Assembly (NCBI RefSeq): GCF_017916325.1
Contig: NC_090170.1
Location: 214,501-278,500 of the forward strand
From: Leishmania martiniquensis
Lineage: Eukaryota; Euglenozoa; Kinetoplastea; Trypanosomatida; Trypanosomatidae
Direction: 5' to 3'
Length of the DNA: 64,000 nucleotides
In this document: piece by piece, positions 1-11,200 of the stretch
Position numbering within the stretch: position 1 is the stretch's first letter
Layout: every line of letters starts with the position of its first letter
Made by a program: the position numbers and the translations under genes
Notes under the pieces: model-generated
Seen by the model: the letters and a program-made list of their open reading frames with translations, nothing else
What the model was told of the DNA's origin: nothing
Databases searched by the model: none

Positions 1-3000
1 GTCGTCCTCGTCGTCTGCGCCGTCCAGCAGCAGCAGCAGCTCTGCGCCGTCGTCGTCCTCGTCGTCTGCGCCGTCCAGCAGCAGCAGCAGCTCTGCGCCG
101 TCGTCGTCCTCGTCGTCTGCGCCGTCCAGCAGCAGCAGCAGCTCTGCGCCGTCGTCGTCCTCGTCGTCTGCGCCGTCCAGCAGCAGCAGCAGCTCTGCGC
201 CGTCGTCGTCCTCGTCGTCTGAGCCGTCCAGCAGCAGCAGCTCTGCGCCGTCGTCGTCCTCGTCGTCTGCGCCGTCCAGCAGCAGCAGCAGCTCTGCGCC
301 GTCGTCATCCTCGTCGTCTGCGCCGTCCAGCAGCAGCAGCAGCTCTGCGCCGTCGTCATCCTCGTCGTCTGCGCCGTCCAGCAGCAGCAGCAGCTCTGCG
401 CCGTCGTCGTCCTCGTCGTCTGAGCCGTCCAGCAGCAGCAGCTCTGCGCCGTCGTCGTCCTCGTCGTCTGCGCCGTCCAGCAGCAGCAGCAGCTCTGCGC
501 CGTCGTCATCCTCGTCGTCTGCGCCGTCCAGCAGCAGCAGCAGCTCTGCGCCGTCGTCGTCCTCGTCGTCTGAGCCGTCCAGCAGCAGCAGCTCTGCGCC
601 GTCGTCATCCTCGTCGTCTGCGCCGTCCAGCAGCAGCAGCAGCTCTGCGCCGTCGTCGTCCTCGTCGTCTGAGCCGTCCAGCAGCAGCAGCAGCTCTGCG
701 CCGTCGTCATCCTCGTCGTCTGCGCCGTCCAGCAGCAGCAGCAGCTCTGCGCCGTCGTCATCCTCGTCGTCTGCGCCGTCCAGCAGCAGCAGCAGCTCTG
801 CGCCGTCGTCATCCTCGTCGTCTGCGCCGTCCAGCAGCAGCAGCAGCTCTGCGCCGTCGTCGTCCTCGTCGTCTGAGCCGTCCAGCAGCAGCAGCTCTGC
901 GCCGTCGTCGTCCTCGTCGTCTGCGCCGTCCAGCAGCAGCAGCAGCTCTGCGCCGTCGTCGTCCTCGTCGTCTGAGCCGTCCAGCAGCAGCAGCAGCTCT
1001 GCGCCGTCGTCATCCTCGTCGTCTGCGCCGTCCAGCAGCAGCAGCAGCTCTGCGCCGTCGTCGTCCTCGTCGTCTGAGCCGTCCAGCAGCAGCAGCTCTG
1101 CGCCGTCGTCGTCCTCGTCGTCTGAGCCGTCCAGCAGCAGCAGCAGCTCTGCGCCGTCGTCATCCTCGTCGTCTGCGCCGTCGTCATCCTCGTCGTCTGC
1201 GCCGTCCAGCAGCAGCAGCAGCTCTGCGCCGTCGTCGTCCTCGTCGTCTGAGCCGTCCAGCAGCAGCAGCAGCTCTGCGCCGTCGTCATCCTCGTCGTCT
1301 GCGCCGTCGTCATCCTCGTCGTCTGCGCCGTCGTCATCCTCGTCGTCTGCGCCGTCCAGCAGCAGCAGCAGCTCTGCGCCGTCGTCGTCCTCGTCGTCTG
1401 AGCCGTCCAGCAGCAGCAGCAGCTCTGCGCCGTCGTCGTCCTCGTCGTCTGAGCCGTCCAGCAGCAGCAGCTCTGCGCCGTCGTCGTCCTCGTCGTCTGA
1501 GCCGTCCAGCAGCAGCAGCTCTGCGCCGTCGTCGTCCTCGTCGTCTGAGCCGTCCAGCAGCAGCAGCTCTGCGCCGTCGTCGTCCTCGTCGTCTGAGCCG
1601 TCCAGCAGCAGCAGCTCTGCGCCGTCGTCGTCCTCGTCGTCTGAGCCGTCCAGCAGCAGCAGCAGCTCTGCGCCGTCGTCGTCCTCGTCGTCTGCGCCGT
1701 CCAGCAGCAGCAGCAGCTCTGCGCCGTCGTCGTCCTCGTCGTCTGAGCCGTCCAGCAGCAGCAGCAGCTCTGCGCCGTCGTCATCCTCGTCGTCTGCGCC
1801 GTCCAGCAGCAGCAGCAGCTCTGCGCCGTCGTCGTCCTCGTCGTCTGCGCCGTCCAGCAGCAGCAGCAGCTCTGCGCCGTCGTCATCCTCGTCGTCTGAG
1901 CCGTCCAGCAGCAGCAGCAGCTCTGCGCCGTCGTCGTCCTCGTCGTCTGAGCCGTCCAGCAGCAGCAGCAGCTCTGCGCCGTCGTCATCCTCGTCGTCTG
2001 CGCCGTCCAGCAGCAGCAGCAGCTCTGCGCCGTCGTCGTCCTCGTCGTCTGAGCCGTCCAGCAGCAGCAGCAGCTCTGCGCCGTCGTCATCCTCGTCGTC
2101 TGCGCCGTCCAGCAGCAGCAGCAGCTCTGCGCCGTCGTCGTCCTCGTCGTCTGAGCCGTCCAGCAGCAGCAGCTCTGCGCCGTCGTCGTCCTCGTCGTCT
2201 GCGCCGTCCAGCAGCAGCAGCAGCTCTGCGCCGTCGTCGTCCTCGTCGTCTGAGCCGTCCAGCAGCAGCAGCTCTGCGCCGTCGTCGTCCTCGTCGTCTG
2301 AGCCGTCCAGCAGCAGCAGCAGCTCTGCGCCGTCGTCATCCTCGTCGTCTGCGCCGTCGTCATCCTCGTCGTCTGCGCCGTCCAGCAGCAGCAGCAGCTC
2401 TGCGCCGTCGTCGTCCTCGTCGTCTGAGCCGTCCAGCAGCAGCAGCTCTGCGCCGTCGTCGTCCTCGTCGTCTGCGCCGTCCAGCAGCAGCAGCAGCTCT
2501 GCGCCGTCGTCGTCCTCGTCGTCTGAGCCGTCCAGCAGCAGCAGCTCTGCGCCGTCGTCGTCCTCGTCGTCTGAGCCGTCCAGCAGCAGCAGCAGCTCTG
2601 CGCCGTCGTCATCCTCGTCGTCTGCGCCGTCCAGCAGCAGCAGCAGCTCTGCGCCGTCGTCGTCCTCGTCATCTGCGCCGTCCAGCAGCAGCAGCAGCTC
2701 TGCGCCGTCGTCATCCTCGTCATCTGCGCCGTCCAGCAGCAGCAGCAGCTCTGCGCCGTCGTCGTCCTCGTCGTCTGCGCCGTCCAGCAGCAGCAGCAGC
2801 TCTGCGCCGTCGTCGTCCTCGTCGTCTGAGCCGTCCAGCAGCAGCAGCAGCTCTGCGCCGTCGTCATCCTCGTCGTCTGCGCCGTCCAGCAGCAGCAGCA
2901 GCTCTGCGCCGTCGTCGTCCTCGTCGTCTGCGCCGTCCAGCAGCAGCAGCAGCTCTGCGCCGTCGTCGTCCTCGTCGTCTGAGCCGTCCAGCAGCAGCAG

Positions 3001-4213
3001 CTCTGCGCCGTCGTCGTCCTCGTCGTCTGAGCCGTCCAGCAGCAGCAGCAGCTCTGCGCCGTCGTCATCCTCGTCGTCTGCGCCGTCCAGCAGCAGCAGC
3101 AGCTCTGCGCCGTCGTCGTCCTCGTCGTCTGCGCCGTCCAGCAGCAGCAGCAGCTCTGCGCCGTCGTCGTCCTCGTCGTCTGAGCCGTCCAGCAGCAGCA
3201 GCTCTGCGCCGTCGTCGTCCTCGTCGTCTGAGCCGTCCAGCAGCAGCAGCAGCTCTGCGCCGTCGTCGTCCTCGTCGTCTGAGCCGTCCAGCAGCAGCAG
3301 CAGCTCTGCGCCGTCGTCATCCTCGTCGTCTGCGCCGTCGTCATCCTCGTCGTCTGCGCCGTCGTCATCCTCGTCGTCTGCGCCGTCCAGCAGCAGCAGC
3401 AGCTCTGCGCCGTCGTCGTCCTCGTCGTCTGAGCCGTCCAGCAGCAGCAGCAGCTCTGCGCCGTCGTCATCCTCGTCGTCTGCGCCGTCCAGCAGCAGCA
3501 GCAGCTCTGCGCCGTCGTCGTCCTCGTCATCTGCGCCGTCCAGCAGCAGCAGCAGCTCTGCGCCGTCGTCATCCTCGTCATCTGCGCCGTCCAGCAGCAG
3601 CAGCAGCTCTGCGCCGTCGTCGTCCTCGTCGTCTGCGCCGTCCAGCAGCAGCAGCAGCTCTGCGCCGTCGTCGTCCTCGTCGTCTGCGCCGTCCAGCAGC
3701 AGCAGCAGCTCTGCGCCGTCGTCATCCTCGTCGTCTGCGCCGTCCAGCAGCAGCAGCAGCTCTGCGCCGTCGTCGTCCTCGTCATCTGCGCCGTCCAGCA
3801 GCAGCAGCAGCTCTGCGCCGTCGTCGTCCTCGTCGTCTGCGCCGTCCAGCAGCAGCAGCAGCTCTGCGCCGTCGTCGTCCTCGTCGTCTGAGCCGTCCAG
3901 CAGCAGCAGCTCTGCGCCGTCGTCGTCCTCGTCGTCTGCGCCGTCCAGCAGCAGCAGCTCTGCGCCGTCGTCGTCCTCGTCGTCTGAGCCGTCCAGCAGC
4001 AGCAGCAGCTCTGCGCCGTCGTCATCCTCGTCGTCTGAGCCGTCCAGCAGCAGCAGCAGCTCTGCGCCGTCGTCGTCCTCGTCATCTGCGCCGTCCAGCA
4101 GCAGCAGCAGCTCTGCGCCGTCGTCATCCTCGTCATCTGCGCCGTCCAGCAGCAGCAGCAGCTCTGCGCCGTCGTCGTCCTCGTCGTCTGCGCCGTCCAG
4201 CAGCAGCAGCAGC
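1..4213 (+). repeat. 48/51-bp tandem array encoding the PPG Ser/Ala/Pro domain
   Basis: About 80 composite units. Each pairs a TCN-serine block (SAP or SEP followed by TCG/TCC/TCA serines, 24 bp) with an AGC-serine block (TCC then four or five AGC codons, 24 or 27 bp). Some places skip the AGC block and run TCN blocks back to back (about 1165-1200, 1290-1345, 2340-2375, 3310-3375). GAG (Glu) replaces GCG (Ala) only just before an AGC block. The four-AGC form almost always follows GAG, with one clear exception near 3940. All length changes are multiples of three. The AGC blocks contain CAG triplet runs. Confidence 0.97.
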
Positions 4214-4882
4214 TTCGACGAAAGCGAGTGTTACAAGTCTGTTCCTTATTATTCTGCATCTGAAATATTTCATACACGTTTGTTTCTACACGCTCTTCGC
4301 GTAAGTTTCGAGGAGCTTGTGCCGCTTTGGTTGTGCCCTAATTTTTGCGCGTGGCCGGGTGTTGTCTGCTCTTCAGCGGGAATTGAGGTGGATGTGAGTG
4401 AGATGACCTTGAGTGGATCGTTACCCGAGCTTCCTGATAGTTGCGACGCCGCGGAGGTGGTTGTCCGGGGCGTTGACATGGGGAGCCCTGAGATGAGCGT
4501 AGGGGTGAGCGGCACATTGCCAGGAAGCTGGTCTCGGCTGAGGCGCCTGCAAAAGCTGGATCTTTCGCACACGGGAGTGAGCGGAGCTCTGCCGTCGGAG
4601 TGGAGTGGGCTTCGTTCGCTTGAGTATCTCAACCTGGGCTATAACGAGCTGTCAGGCGCCCTTCCGTCTTCGTGGGGTTTCTTCTCATCACTTCGCGAAC
4701 TATACCTGAACGATAACTGGCTCACCGGCACCATTCCGGATAGCTGGATGCGCATCCATCTATTCGAAGTGCTGGACTTGGCGAACAACATGTTGGAGGG
4801 TCGGTTGCCTGGATTCATCGTCTCACCCAAGCGAGCGTTTCTCGCTGCCACCGCAAGGCCACGCCAACACTCGAAGCCGTAA
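2..4882 (+). CDS. Proteophosphoglycan (PPG), 5'-truncated, giant Ser repeat plus LRR tail
   Basis: The frame is open from the left edge to the TAA at 4880-4882, so the N-terminus lies outside the window. The visible protein has about 1,400 residues of alternating SAPSSSSS, SAPSSSSSS and SEPSSSSS blocks, then about 222 unique residues from 4214. That tail has the family's cysteine motif (LCPNFCAWPGVVC) and leucine-rich repeats of the LPxSW type (LPGSWS, LPSEWS, LPSSWG, IPDSW). Known Leishmania PPGs carry phosphoglycans on serines of such repeats and sit on the surface or are secreted as mucin-like filaments. The tail ends abruptly in a basic stretch (RARPRQHSKP). It lacks the CGCLPSxW cap, Ser linker and hydrophobic GPI signal found in the gene at 11530, so this looks like a secreted form or a truncated copy. 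The repeat changes length only in whole codons, so the frame stays intact. Confidence is high for the family and low for the number within it. Confidence 0.9.
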   Translation, partial: SSSSSAPSSSSSSSAPSSSSSSAPSSSSSSSAPSSSSSSAPSSSSSSSAPSSSSSSAPSSSSSSSAPSSSSSSEPSSSSSSAPSSSSSSAPSSSSSSSAPSSSSSSAPSSSSSSSAPSSSSSSAPSSSSSSSAPSSSSSSEPSSSSSSAPSSSSSSAPSSSSSSSAPSSSSSSAPSSSSSSSAPSSSSSSEPSSSSSSAPSSSSSSAPSSSSSSSAPSSSSSSEPSSSSSSSAPSSSSSSAPSSSSSSSAPSSSSSSAPSSSSSSSAPSSSSSSAPSSSSSSSAPSSSSSSEPSSSSSSAPSSSSSSAPSSSSSSSAPSSSSSSEPSSSSSSSAPSSSSSSAPSSSSSSSAPSSSSSSEPSSSSSSAPSSSSSSEPSSSSSSSAPSSSSSSAPSSSSSSAPSSSSSSSAPSSSSSSEPSSSSSSSAPSSSSSSAPSSSSSSAPSSSSSSAPSSSSSSSAPSSSSSSEPSSSSSSSAPSSSSSSEPSSSSSSAPSSSSSSEPSSSSSSAPSSSSSSEPSSSSSSAPSSSSSSEPSSSSSSAPSSSSSSEPSSSSSSSAPSSSSSSAPSSSSSSSAPSSSSSSEPSSSSSSSAPSSSSSSAPSSSSSSSAPSSSSSSAPSSSSSSSAPSSSSSSEPSSSSSSSAPSSSSSSEPSSSSSSSAPSSSSSSAPSSSSSSSAPSSSSSSEPSSSSSSSAPSSSSSSAPSSSSSSSAPSSSSSSEPSSSSSSAPSSSSSSAPSSSSSSSAPSSSSSSEPSSSSSSAPSSSSSSEPSSSSSSSAPSSSSSSAPSSSSSSAPSSSSSSSAPSSSSSSEPSSSSSSAPSSSSSSAPSSSSSSSAPSSSSSSEPSSSSSSAPSSSSSSEPSSSSSSSAPSSSSSSAPSSSSSSSAPSSSSSSAPSSSSSSSAPSSSSSSAPSSSSSSSAPSSSSSSAPSSSSSSSAPSSSSSSEPSSSSSSSAPSSSSSSAPSSSSSSSAPSSSSSSAPSSSSSSSAPSSSSSSEPSSSSSSAPSSSSSSEPSSSSSSSAPSSSSSSAPSSSSSSSAPSSSSSSAPSSSSSSSAPSSSSSSEPSSSSSSAPSSSSSSEPSSSSSSSAPSSSSSSEPSSSSSSSAPSSSSSSAPSSSSSSAPSSSSSSAPSSSSSSSAPSSSSSSEPSSSSSSSAPSSSSSSAPSSSSSSSAPSSSSSSAPSSSSSSSAPSSSSSSAPSSSSSSSAPSSSSSSAPSSSSSSSAPSSSSSSAPSSSSSSSAPSSSSSSAPSSSSSSSAPSSSSSSAPSSSSSSSAPSSSSSSAPSSSSSSSAPSSSSSSEPSSSSSSAPSSSSSSAPSSSSSSAPSSSSSSEPSSSSSSSAPSSSSSSEPSSSSSSSAPSSSSSSAPSSSSSSSAPSSSSSSAPSSSSSSSAPSSSSSSAPSSSSSSFDESECYKSVPYYSASEIFHTRLFLHALRVSFEELVPLWLCPNFCAWPGVVCSSAGIEVDVSEMTLSGSLPELPDSCDAAEVVVRGVDMGSPEMSVGVSGTLPGSWSRLRRLQKLDLSHTGVSGALPSEWSGLRSLEYLNLGYNELSGALPSSWGFFSSLRELYLNDNWLTGTIPDSWMRIHLFEVLDLANNMLEGRLPGFIVSPKRAFLAATARPRQHSKP

Positions 4883-7555
4883 AGCTATCCCTGCGCCTCC
4901 CGCTAGGTGGGGATGGATGTCAGCGCTCTTGCCGAGCCTTAGCGCTGTGACTGCCACAGGTGCGGCCGGTGTAGACCGCAGACAGACCTGATCTGAGGGA
5001 TTTGCATACTCCCAGCGCTCTGAAGGTGACGTGCACACGTGAAGCGGGCCCCTCGCCGCTCCGTCCTCCAAAAAGAAGGAGGGAGAAGGCACTCGCAGGA
5101 GTAGAGCCCGGGGCGTATAGTGCGCCCTGTGCAACAGCCTCGCCTCTCCGCGTTCTCATTCTTTCAGGGGTCTCCCTTTCTTCTCGTTCTCCCCCCTCCT
5201 CTCGTCTACACCCGCCGTCTGCCCCCCCTCTCCCTCTCTCAAGTGTGTTCGTTTATGCCCCCTCCCCTCGTTTTTCCTGTTGACGAAGCCCCATCGCGTC
5301 CACTCTTGTGGGTGCGGCCGTCTCTCTCGCCCCCGCCGTTTCCGACATGCCGGTGCTCTCCCTCCCTCTCTTACCGTGGCCCTGCTCGCTGGCCACGTGG
5401 AATGGCCAAGGCGTCGCGCCTAATTGCGCTGGCGGCTGCACAACACGTTGGGAATGGCGTGGTCGTGCGTGGGGGTGGCTCACAACTCACGGTGAGCCAG
5501 TGCCAGTCTTCGCGGTCGGTCTTTCTTCATCGAGGACCCTCAGCATATTTGTTTCAGAAGTCGCGTTGACCGAGTGCGGCGGCGGCTGGGCGCCTCAGCG
5601 CTCCTCCTGCTGTGAGCGCACTTGGGCGCCACCCCCTCCACCCGCCGTTGTGTCTGTGTCTATCTGCGCATCTTCCTAATTTCAGTTCTTGTTTTCAGCG
5701 TCACCGTCTCTCTCCCTGGCTAACCCTCTCCTCTCTCCGGCATCGCACCTGCTGCCAAACGCATGGCGTGCATGCATGTGTGCGTGCGCCCACGTCTCAT
5801 TCTGCGTGTGGCGTCGTTGACTGAGGGAGCATGTCTGGGATGTTTGGTGAGGGGAGCTCATCCTCTGCATCGTGTGAATGCCCCCTCTCTCCTCCAGGCG
5901 CGCGCACACACGCCGTCGCCCTCCCCCTCTTAACGTGTATGTGCGAGAGCGCTGTGCTGCATTGGGCTTGTCTGCATGTTGTGGTGGTTCCTTTCTTCTT
6001 TTGCATGTCAAGGGACTTCGAATGTGTGCAGCGGCGGGGGACTGCCGCTCTCGAGTAGGCGCGCACGCGTGCGTTCACGTCAGCGGAAGCTCGAAGGATT
6101 ATTTTTTAGGTGTAGCGCTCCTTGAAGATCGTTGTCGCTATTACTGAAAGTTCAGCGGCGGGCGACTCTACGACCGAATGGAAACATCAGAGCCGATAGT
6201 TTAAGAGGAACAGAAGAGAAGCTCGTGCGTTTTCCCTACTAGAGACGGCCGGTCTGTGGGCGCGTGTTGGTGGGTTGTGTGAAACCACAGCAGAGGTGCT
6301 TTGCAGCGGTTGTGTTTGGTAAGTCAGCTGGGAAAATGCGCCCTGGGCATTCGTTTGTGGCTCTTACTGCCGTCTGCGCGCGTGCCTTCTCGCCATGGTG
6401 ACGTTGTAACGTGCCGTAAATGCTCTTGTTGGTGTTCCTGTCGAGGTTGCTGAGTGCTGTACACGGTCATCTCTCACTCATACGCAGCCGTGAAGTGTTT
6501 GTCTCCGTGTCTGTGTGCTCTTCTCACCTAATCTTCTTCCGTGTGGCCTGCGAACTCGTCGTTTTCTTTTATATTCATGATTATCTCATGACCTCTGTTC
6601 TTCTCGCGTTACTCACGCATGGGCTATCCGAGCTGCAGCGTCACCCACGATGGCGTTTCCTTTGCAGTTTGTATTCTCATCCGCTCCTTAGGTGCTGCCC
6701 AATTCTCCGAATTGCATCCGTGCTCGCTCAGGGACGCGTTTCGAGGGATGGGAACACCAACACTCGGAGAAAATGAGGCGGCGACCTCAATCAATAGCGA
6801 AAAAAAGCGAAGCCGGATGAGGAGGAGATGCACGTGTTCTTGGATGGGAAGGATGCGCACCTGTTCGGCACACTCAAGCGATTAAATTTCTCCATATTCT
6901 TTCTTTGCCGTAGGTGCATGCGATGGGAATGGGGAAGGACCAAGGGCCTCTTGGCCAAGATAGGGGGCGCTTGAATGCATGTGATTTCTCCTAATGCGGT
7001 TCACGCTGCATATATTTTTTTCGTTCGTTACCTCCTCCCTCAGCTTTTTAGCTGTTCTGCGTCGTGGCGGCTTCCTCAATGCTCCCTTTCCCCCTTCCCC
7101 TCCCTCCTTCGCCCTGCGCGGTAGTCGTGCGGTTTCTCCTTTTTTTCCGCGCGTGCGATCGGTGGCTGCACGTTTTCGATGAAGTGTCGATCTCTTTCGT
7201 TCTTTTTTTCGCCGCTGCGGTCTCACTTTTGATTCTTCGTCTCACGTCTACTCAGTGTTTCTCTTGGGTGTATTCTCCCTCCCTCCCTCCCTCCCTCCCC
7301 CTCTCTCTACAGTGGTTGTGCTGATGCGTAGGCTGCGCCTGCGTCAACCCGCACTTGTCGAAGAGGTCACGAACGGGACGTACAAGACGATTCGCTAATC
7401 GAAGATACCGCACGATGGCATGGAGAAGATTAGCAATGAACAACAAAAAAACATGTGCTCCTCAACGTGTCTCGCTGACACAACAGAGCAAAGTCGACGC
7501 ATGATGCGTTCGCGTTGCCCTGCCCAATCAGATGGCATTGCATATTATACCAATA

Positions 7556-7648
7556 CCTATACATATGCATATATATATATATGTATATATATATATGTAT
7601 GTGTATATATGTGTATGTATATGAGTACATATATGTGTATGTATAGGT
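7556..7648. repeat. TA/TG-rich microsatellite
   Basis: An alternating purine-pyrimidine tract of (TA)n, (TG)n and TATG units. It is largely self-complementary, so it could slip or form cruciform structures. The surrounding sequence is GC-rich. Confidence 0.85.
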
Positions 7649-8240
7649 CGAGGGTAAAGAAAGCAGCAGTTGACGTGCTTTTTGATTCATAAGGGGTACC
7701 GTGCCGCACGTTCTGCGTGCTCGTTGCGCGTGCATCAGAGGGGGGCAGTAAAAGGCACGTGCGCCATAGGCAACAGGGTGGAGATAAGAGGGACACCTGC
7801 TCATGGTCCCCACGCCCCACGTCCTGCTACTGGTACCCCTCCTTGAGCTGCGCCAGCACACGCCCAAATCCTTGGAGATCCGCCATCTTGGTGGCGCACG
7901 ACATGAGTGCAGGCGTCGGCGTTCTCGCTGTCGTCGCGTTTTCACTTTTTGTCCTCCCTCTTTCCTTCCGCCATTCTCTTCTTTCTGCCTTGTCTTCGGC
8001 GCCACGCTGCTCCTCGGTGGCCCCCGCGCTGAAACGCAATCGCCCATGCACAAACCGACAACGCACCGTGGCGATCTCACTTCCACGCCCGCCCGCTCCC
8101 CCCTCTTTTCTTAAAGAGAAGGACGCGGAACCGCAAAACAAAAAGAGTTAAATTGCTAACAAGAAAAAGCCTCATACGAGGGCAAAATACCTCCATCTCC
8201 CCCCTCCTCCTCCTCCTCTCCCTGCCCTTGGCAGAAGGAA

Positions 8241-8292
8241 CACACACACACCTATACATATATACATACATATAGATGTATGTATATATGCG
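8241..8292. repeat. CA then TA/CATA microsatellite
   Basis: A (CA)n run passes into TATACATA units and then TATG units, with partial inverted symmetry. It resembles the block at 7556. Confidence 0.75.
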
Positions 8293-11200
8293 TATTCACG
8301 AAGGCCTGTGACTCTAATCTGTACTGAAAGGACGTTTCCTACGACGCGCACGTGCAGGAGGAAGAAGACTGTGGTTGTATTAAAGAACACCACACGCAGA
8401 GCCTTTCGGCCGCTACCACTGCTGTTGCTGGTCCTCTTTCCTTTTCGCCCCTTCTGCCCCCCCCTGCCCCTCCCCCTATCAGCCGACCTGTTCGCGTACG
8501 CGTCGAATCAACTGCTTCCCCTTCCCCTTGTTTTCCGTGACATCTTACATCTGTTCCCATTCTTCGTTTGACCTTCTCTATCGTGCGCAACTGTGTCCCT
8601 CTCTCTCTCTGCCACTTGGCGTCCTCTGCTCCCTTGCCACCCTTTTCTCTCCCCCACCCTCCTCCACCCACACACAGGGATATATATATATATATCGCTC
8701 GTATTCGTTCATTCACGCACATACGCTCCTCTTACTTTTGTGTGTGTGTGCGTTCCTGCTCTTCTTCATTGTCCGAGTGAACTCGCTGCCACCCCTTTTT
8801 AGTGTAAGCCTCTTGTACTTGGAGCGGTTTTGCCGCGCGTGCATGCCATTATTATTTTTCCCCTCTTTCGCTTTCTTTGTCTTGACAGCGGCACGGAGAG
8901 GCACATCAGGGCATTTTCTTTCTCTGCACCGTTTTCTGCTGGCTCTCGTTTGGTAACGAAGAGCACACTCGCTTAGTCTGTGTCGCCATTTCGGTAGCAC
9001 TGCTGCGCGTGTGAGGGGAGTGCGTGCATGCCTAATCGACTCGCCGACTTCTCGTTCGTGTCGTAACTCTCCTCTTTCCGTTGTGCAGGTGCGCTCCGCT
9101 TTTGCTACCGCCACCGCGCGCGCGCGCTCTCGCTGCAGAGGTACCCTTTCGGCTGCTCGTTGATTGCGGTGCAACGATTGAATTGCTCGTGGCCGCTTCC
9201 GCATCCACAACTCTGCGGCACTATAGAGCAGGAGAGCAGAAAGAGCACAAAAGGCAACAGAAAAACAGCGGGGAAAAAACGCATCGAGACGCGGAAAGGG
9301 AGTCGAACGCCCATCGGCAACAACGAAACCGAAGGAACGCAAAGCGAAGAGAGAGAGATACAGAGAGCGAGCCACTCAAGTAAGAAGGCGTTCGGTCACC
9401 AACGTGTACGTGCTCCATCATACCCTCGTCTCCGTCTCGGGGCACGCTTTCATCCTCACATCATTGCATACAAGCACACACATAAGCACACTTCCCCGAT
9501 TGCATTAATTTCTTCCTTCACCGTGTCAGTCACGTACCTGCTTTGACTGCTTCTGTACGTCTTTGTGCGTGTGCGCGCGTGTGTGCGCGAGTGTATTCAT
9601 TGTGGTGCTCTTTGAGCTCTCATCCTCTTTTTTTTATCTCGTACCATTCAAAAGTGTTCGCCCCCTTTTTTCTTTGTTCTTTTCGGCTTCCGGGGCTCTC
9701 GTCATTTTTGTTTTTCTCTAAAGTGCGCCTCTCTCTTTTTTTTGTCATTGTTCACGCCCTGCCTGTGTCTCGCCTTTCTTCTTTTTTCCTTCTGTTTTTT
9801 CCCAGCTGGTGCTCGCGTGTTAATCTCGTGTGCGTGTGTGTGTGTCAGAAAGAAAAAGGGGGATCGCTGTTTTGTTTGGTACGCGCCCCATCTTCGCAGG
9901 GCTTTGTGTGTGTGTGTCTTCATTGCATCCCTGCCACCGAGACAGCACCGCGACACCGCCCATTCCTCCCTATCCGCTCGTTGCTGAGGGTGTTTATGGT
10001 GCTTCGATTATTTTTTTCCTAGAGCTGGGGTGTGCACCAGGCGTAACTGTGCATTCGAGCACGTGAGAAGGAGGAATTAAATTTTGTGGTACCCGGGCGA
10101 AAAGCCGCTTCACAAAGGGCAGCGTCATTCTGCACTCTACTTGCATAGGCTGGAAAAGAGTGGGAAGCTGGAGGAGGAGCGAGAATAGCACTCACACACA
10201 CAGACAGACAGACGCGCGCGTGTGTGCTTACGTGAACGGAATCAGTTCCGCCGCCAGCCGCCCGACTAAGGAAGCAAGTGAACGAGAGAAAAAAAGAAAG
10301 GCTCAACGTACCTCCGCGAAGGGCGAAATTGCTGCCTTATTATAATTTTTTTTGGCTGCGGTTTGACTGTTTGCTCTCAGAAGTGACCCTCCACTCTTTC
10401 CCCTCATCTCGCCCTTTCTCCTTTCTCTTACTTGTCTTTCGAGTCTGGCAAAGAGGTGTGTTACTGTGGTAGTGGTCTACATTTTTTTCTTTTTACACCG
10501 CTCTTTGCACACTGGTGCTCGTAACCGCCACACTACACCGCTTCCACCCTCCTTAAGTGTGTGTCTCTCTCTCTTCATAGTGCACTGTTCAAACTACAGA
10601 GTTGTAGCTGTTGCCTGTGTGCGTGCTTTTTTCGTCGTTCTTCTTTGCTCCCTCGTATCGTTGTTATTTTCGTCCGCGCTAGTCTCTCCTTCAACTTTTG
10701 TTCTCACGCCCATCCGCCCCCTTCCCCTCCCGCTCGGCACGCAGCGCACATTCATACAGATTTGAGTCATCGCCGTGGTTCTCATTTCGATTAGCGTTTT
10801 TTTTCTGTTAACGTGTAGGGGGCACTCTTTTCCTTCCATTCGCTTCGCTCTTCATCGCTTTTTTTTCGTTTCCTCTACCTCCCTCCTCCCTCAGTGCCCC
10901 TCTGTCTCCTGTGTATGTGTGTGTGTGTGTGTGTGCAGGTGTCACACTGTATCTCGAGCGCCTTCACCCTCCTCCCCATTCACGTCTTCTGTACCACCTT
11001 TTTGTACATTTTCTTCTCTGCTCTTGTACCCCACCCCTCACTTCGTCCGTCACCATCCGTCACCACCCCCTCCCTTCTACTACGACCACACCAGCAGCAA
11101 GAGCACGAACTTTTTTCCCCCAGTGCCGGCATTTTGATTTTTTTCGCTCGTCTCCGCTTCCCAATTGCGTTTTGAGAGGTTTTCACCCTTACCCTTAACA

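Noticed and set aside
1..4213. Regular direct repeats that look at first like a CRISPR array
   Set aside because: There are no unique spacers; all units are near-identical, in frame, and code for a PPG Ser repeat.
7430..8086. 218-codon minus-strand frame
   Set aside because: It runs through the TA microsatellite (repeated Tyr-Thr and Ile-His) and purine-rich complement of CT tracts; opposite to every other gene.
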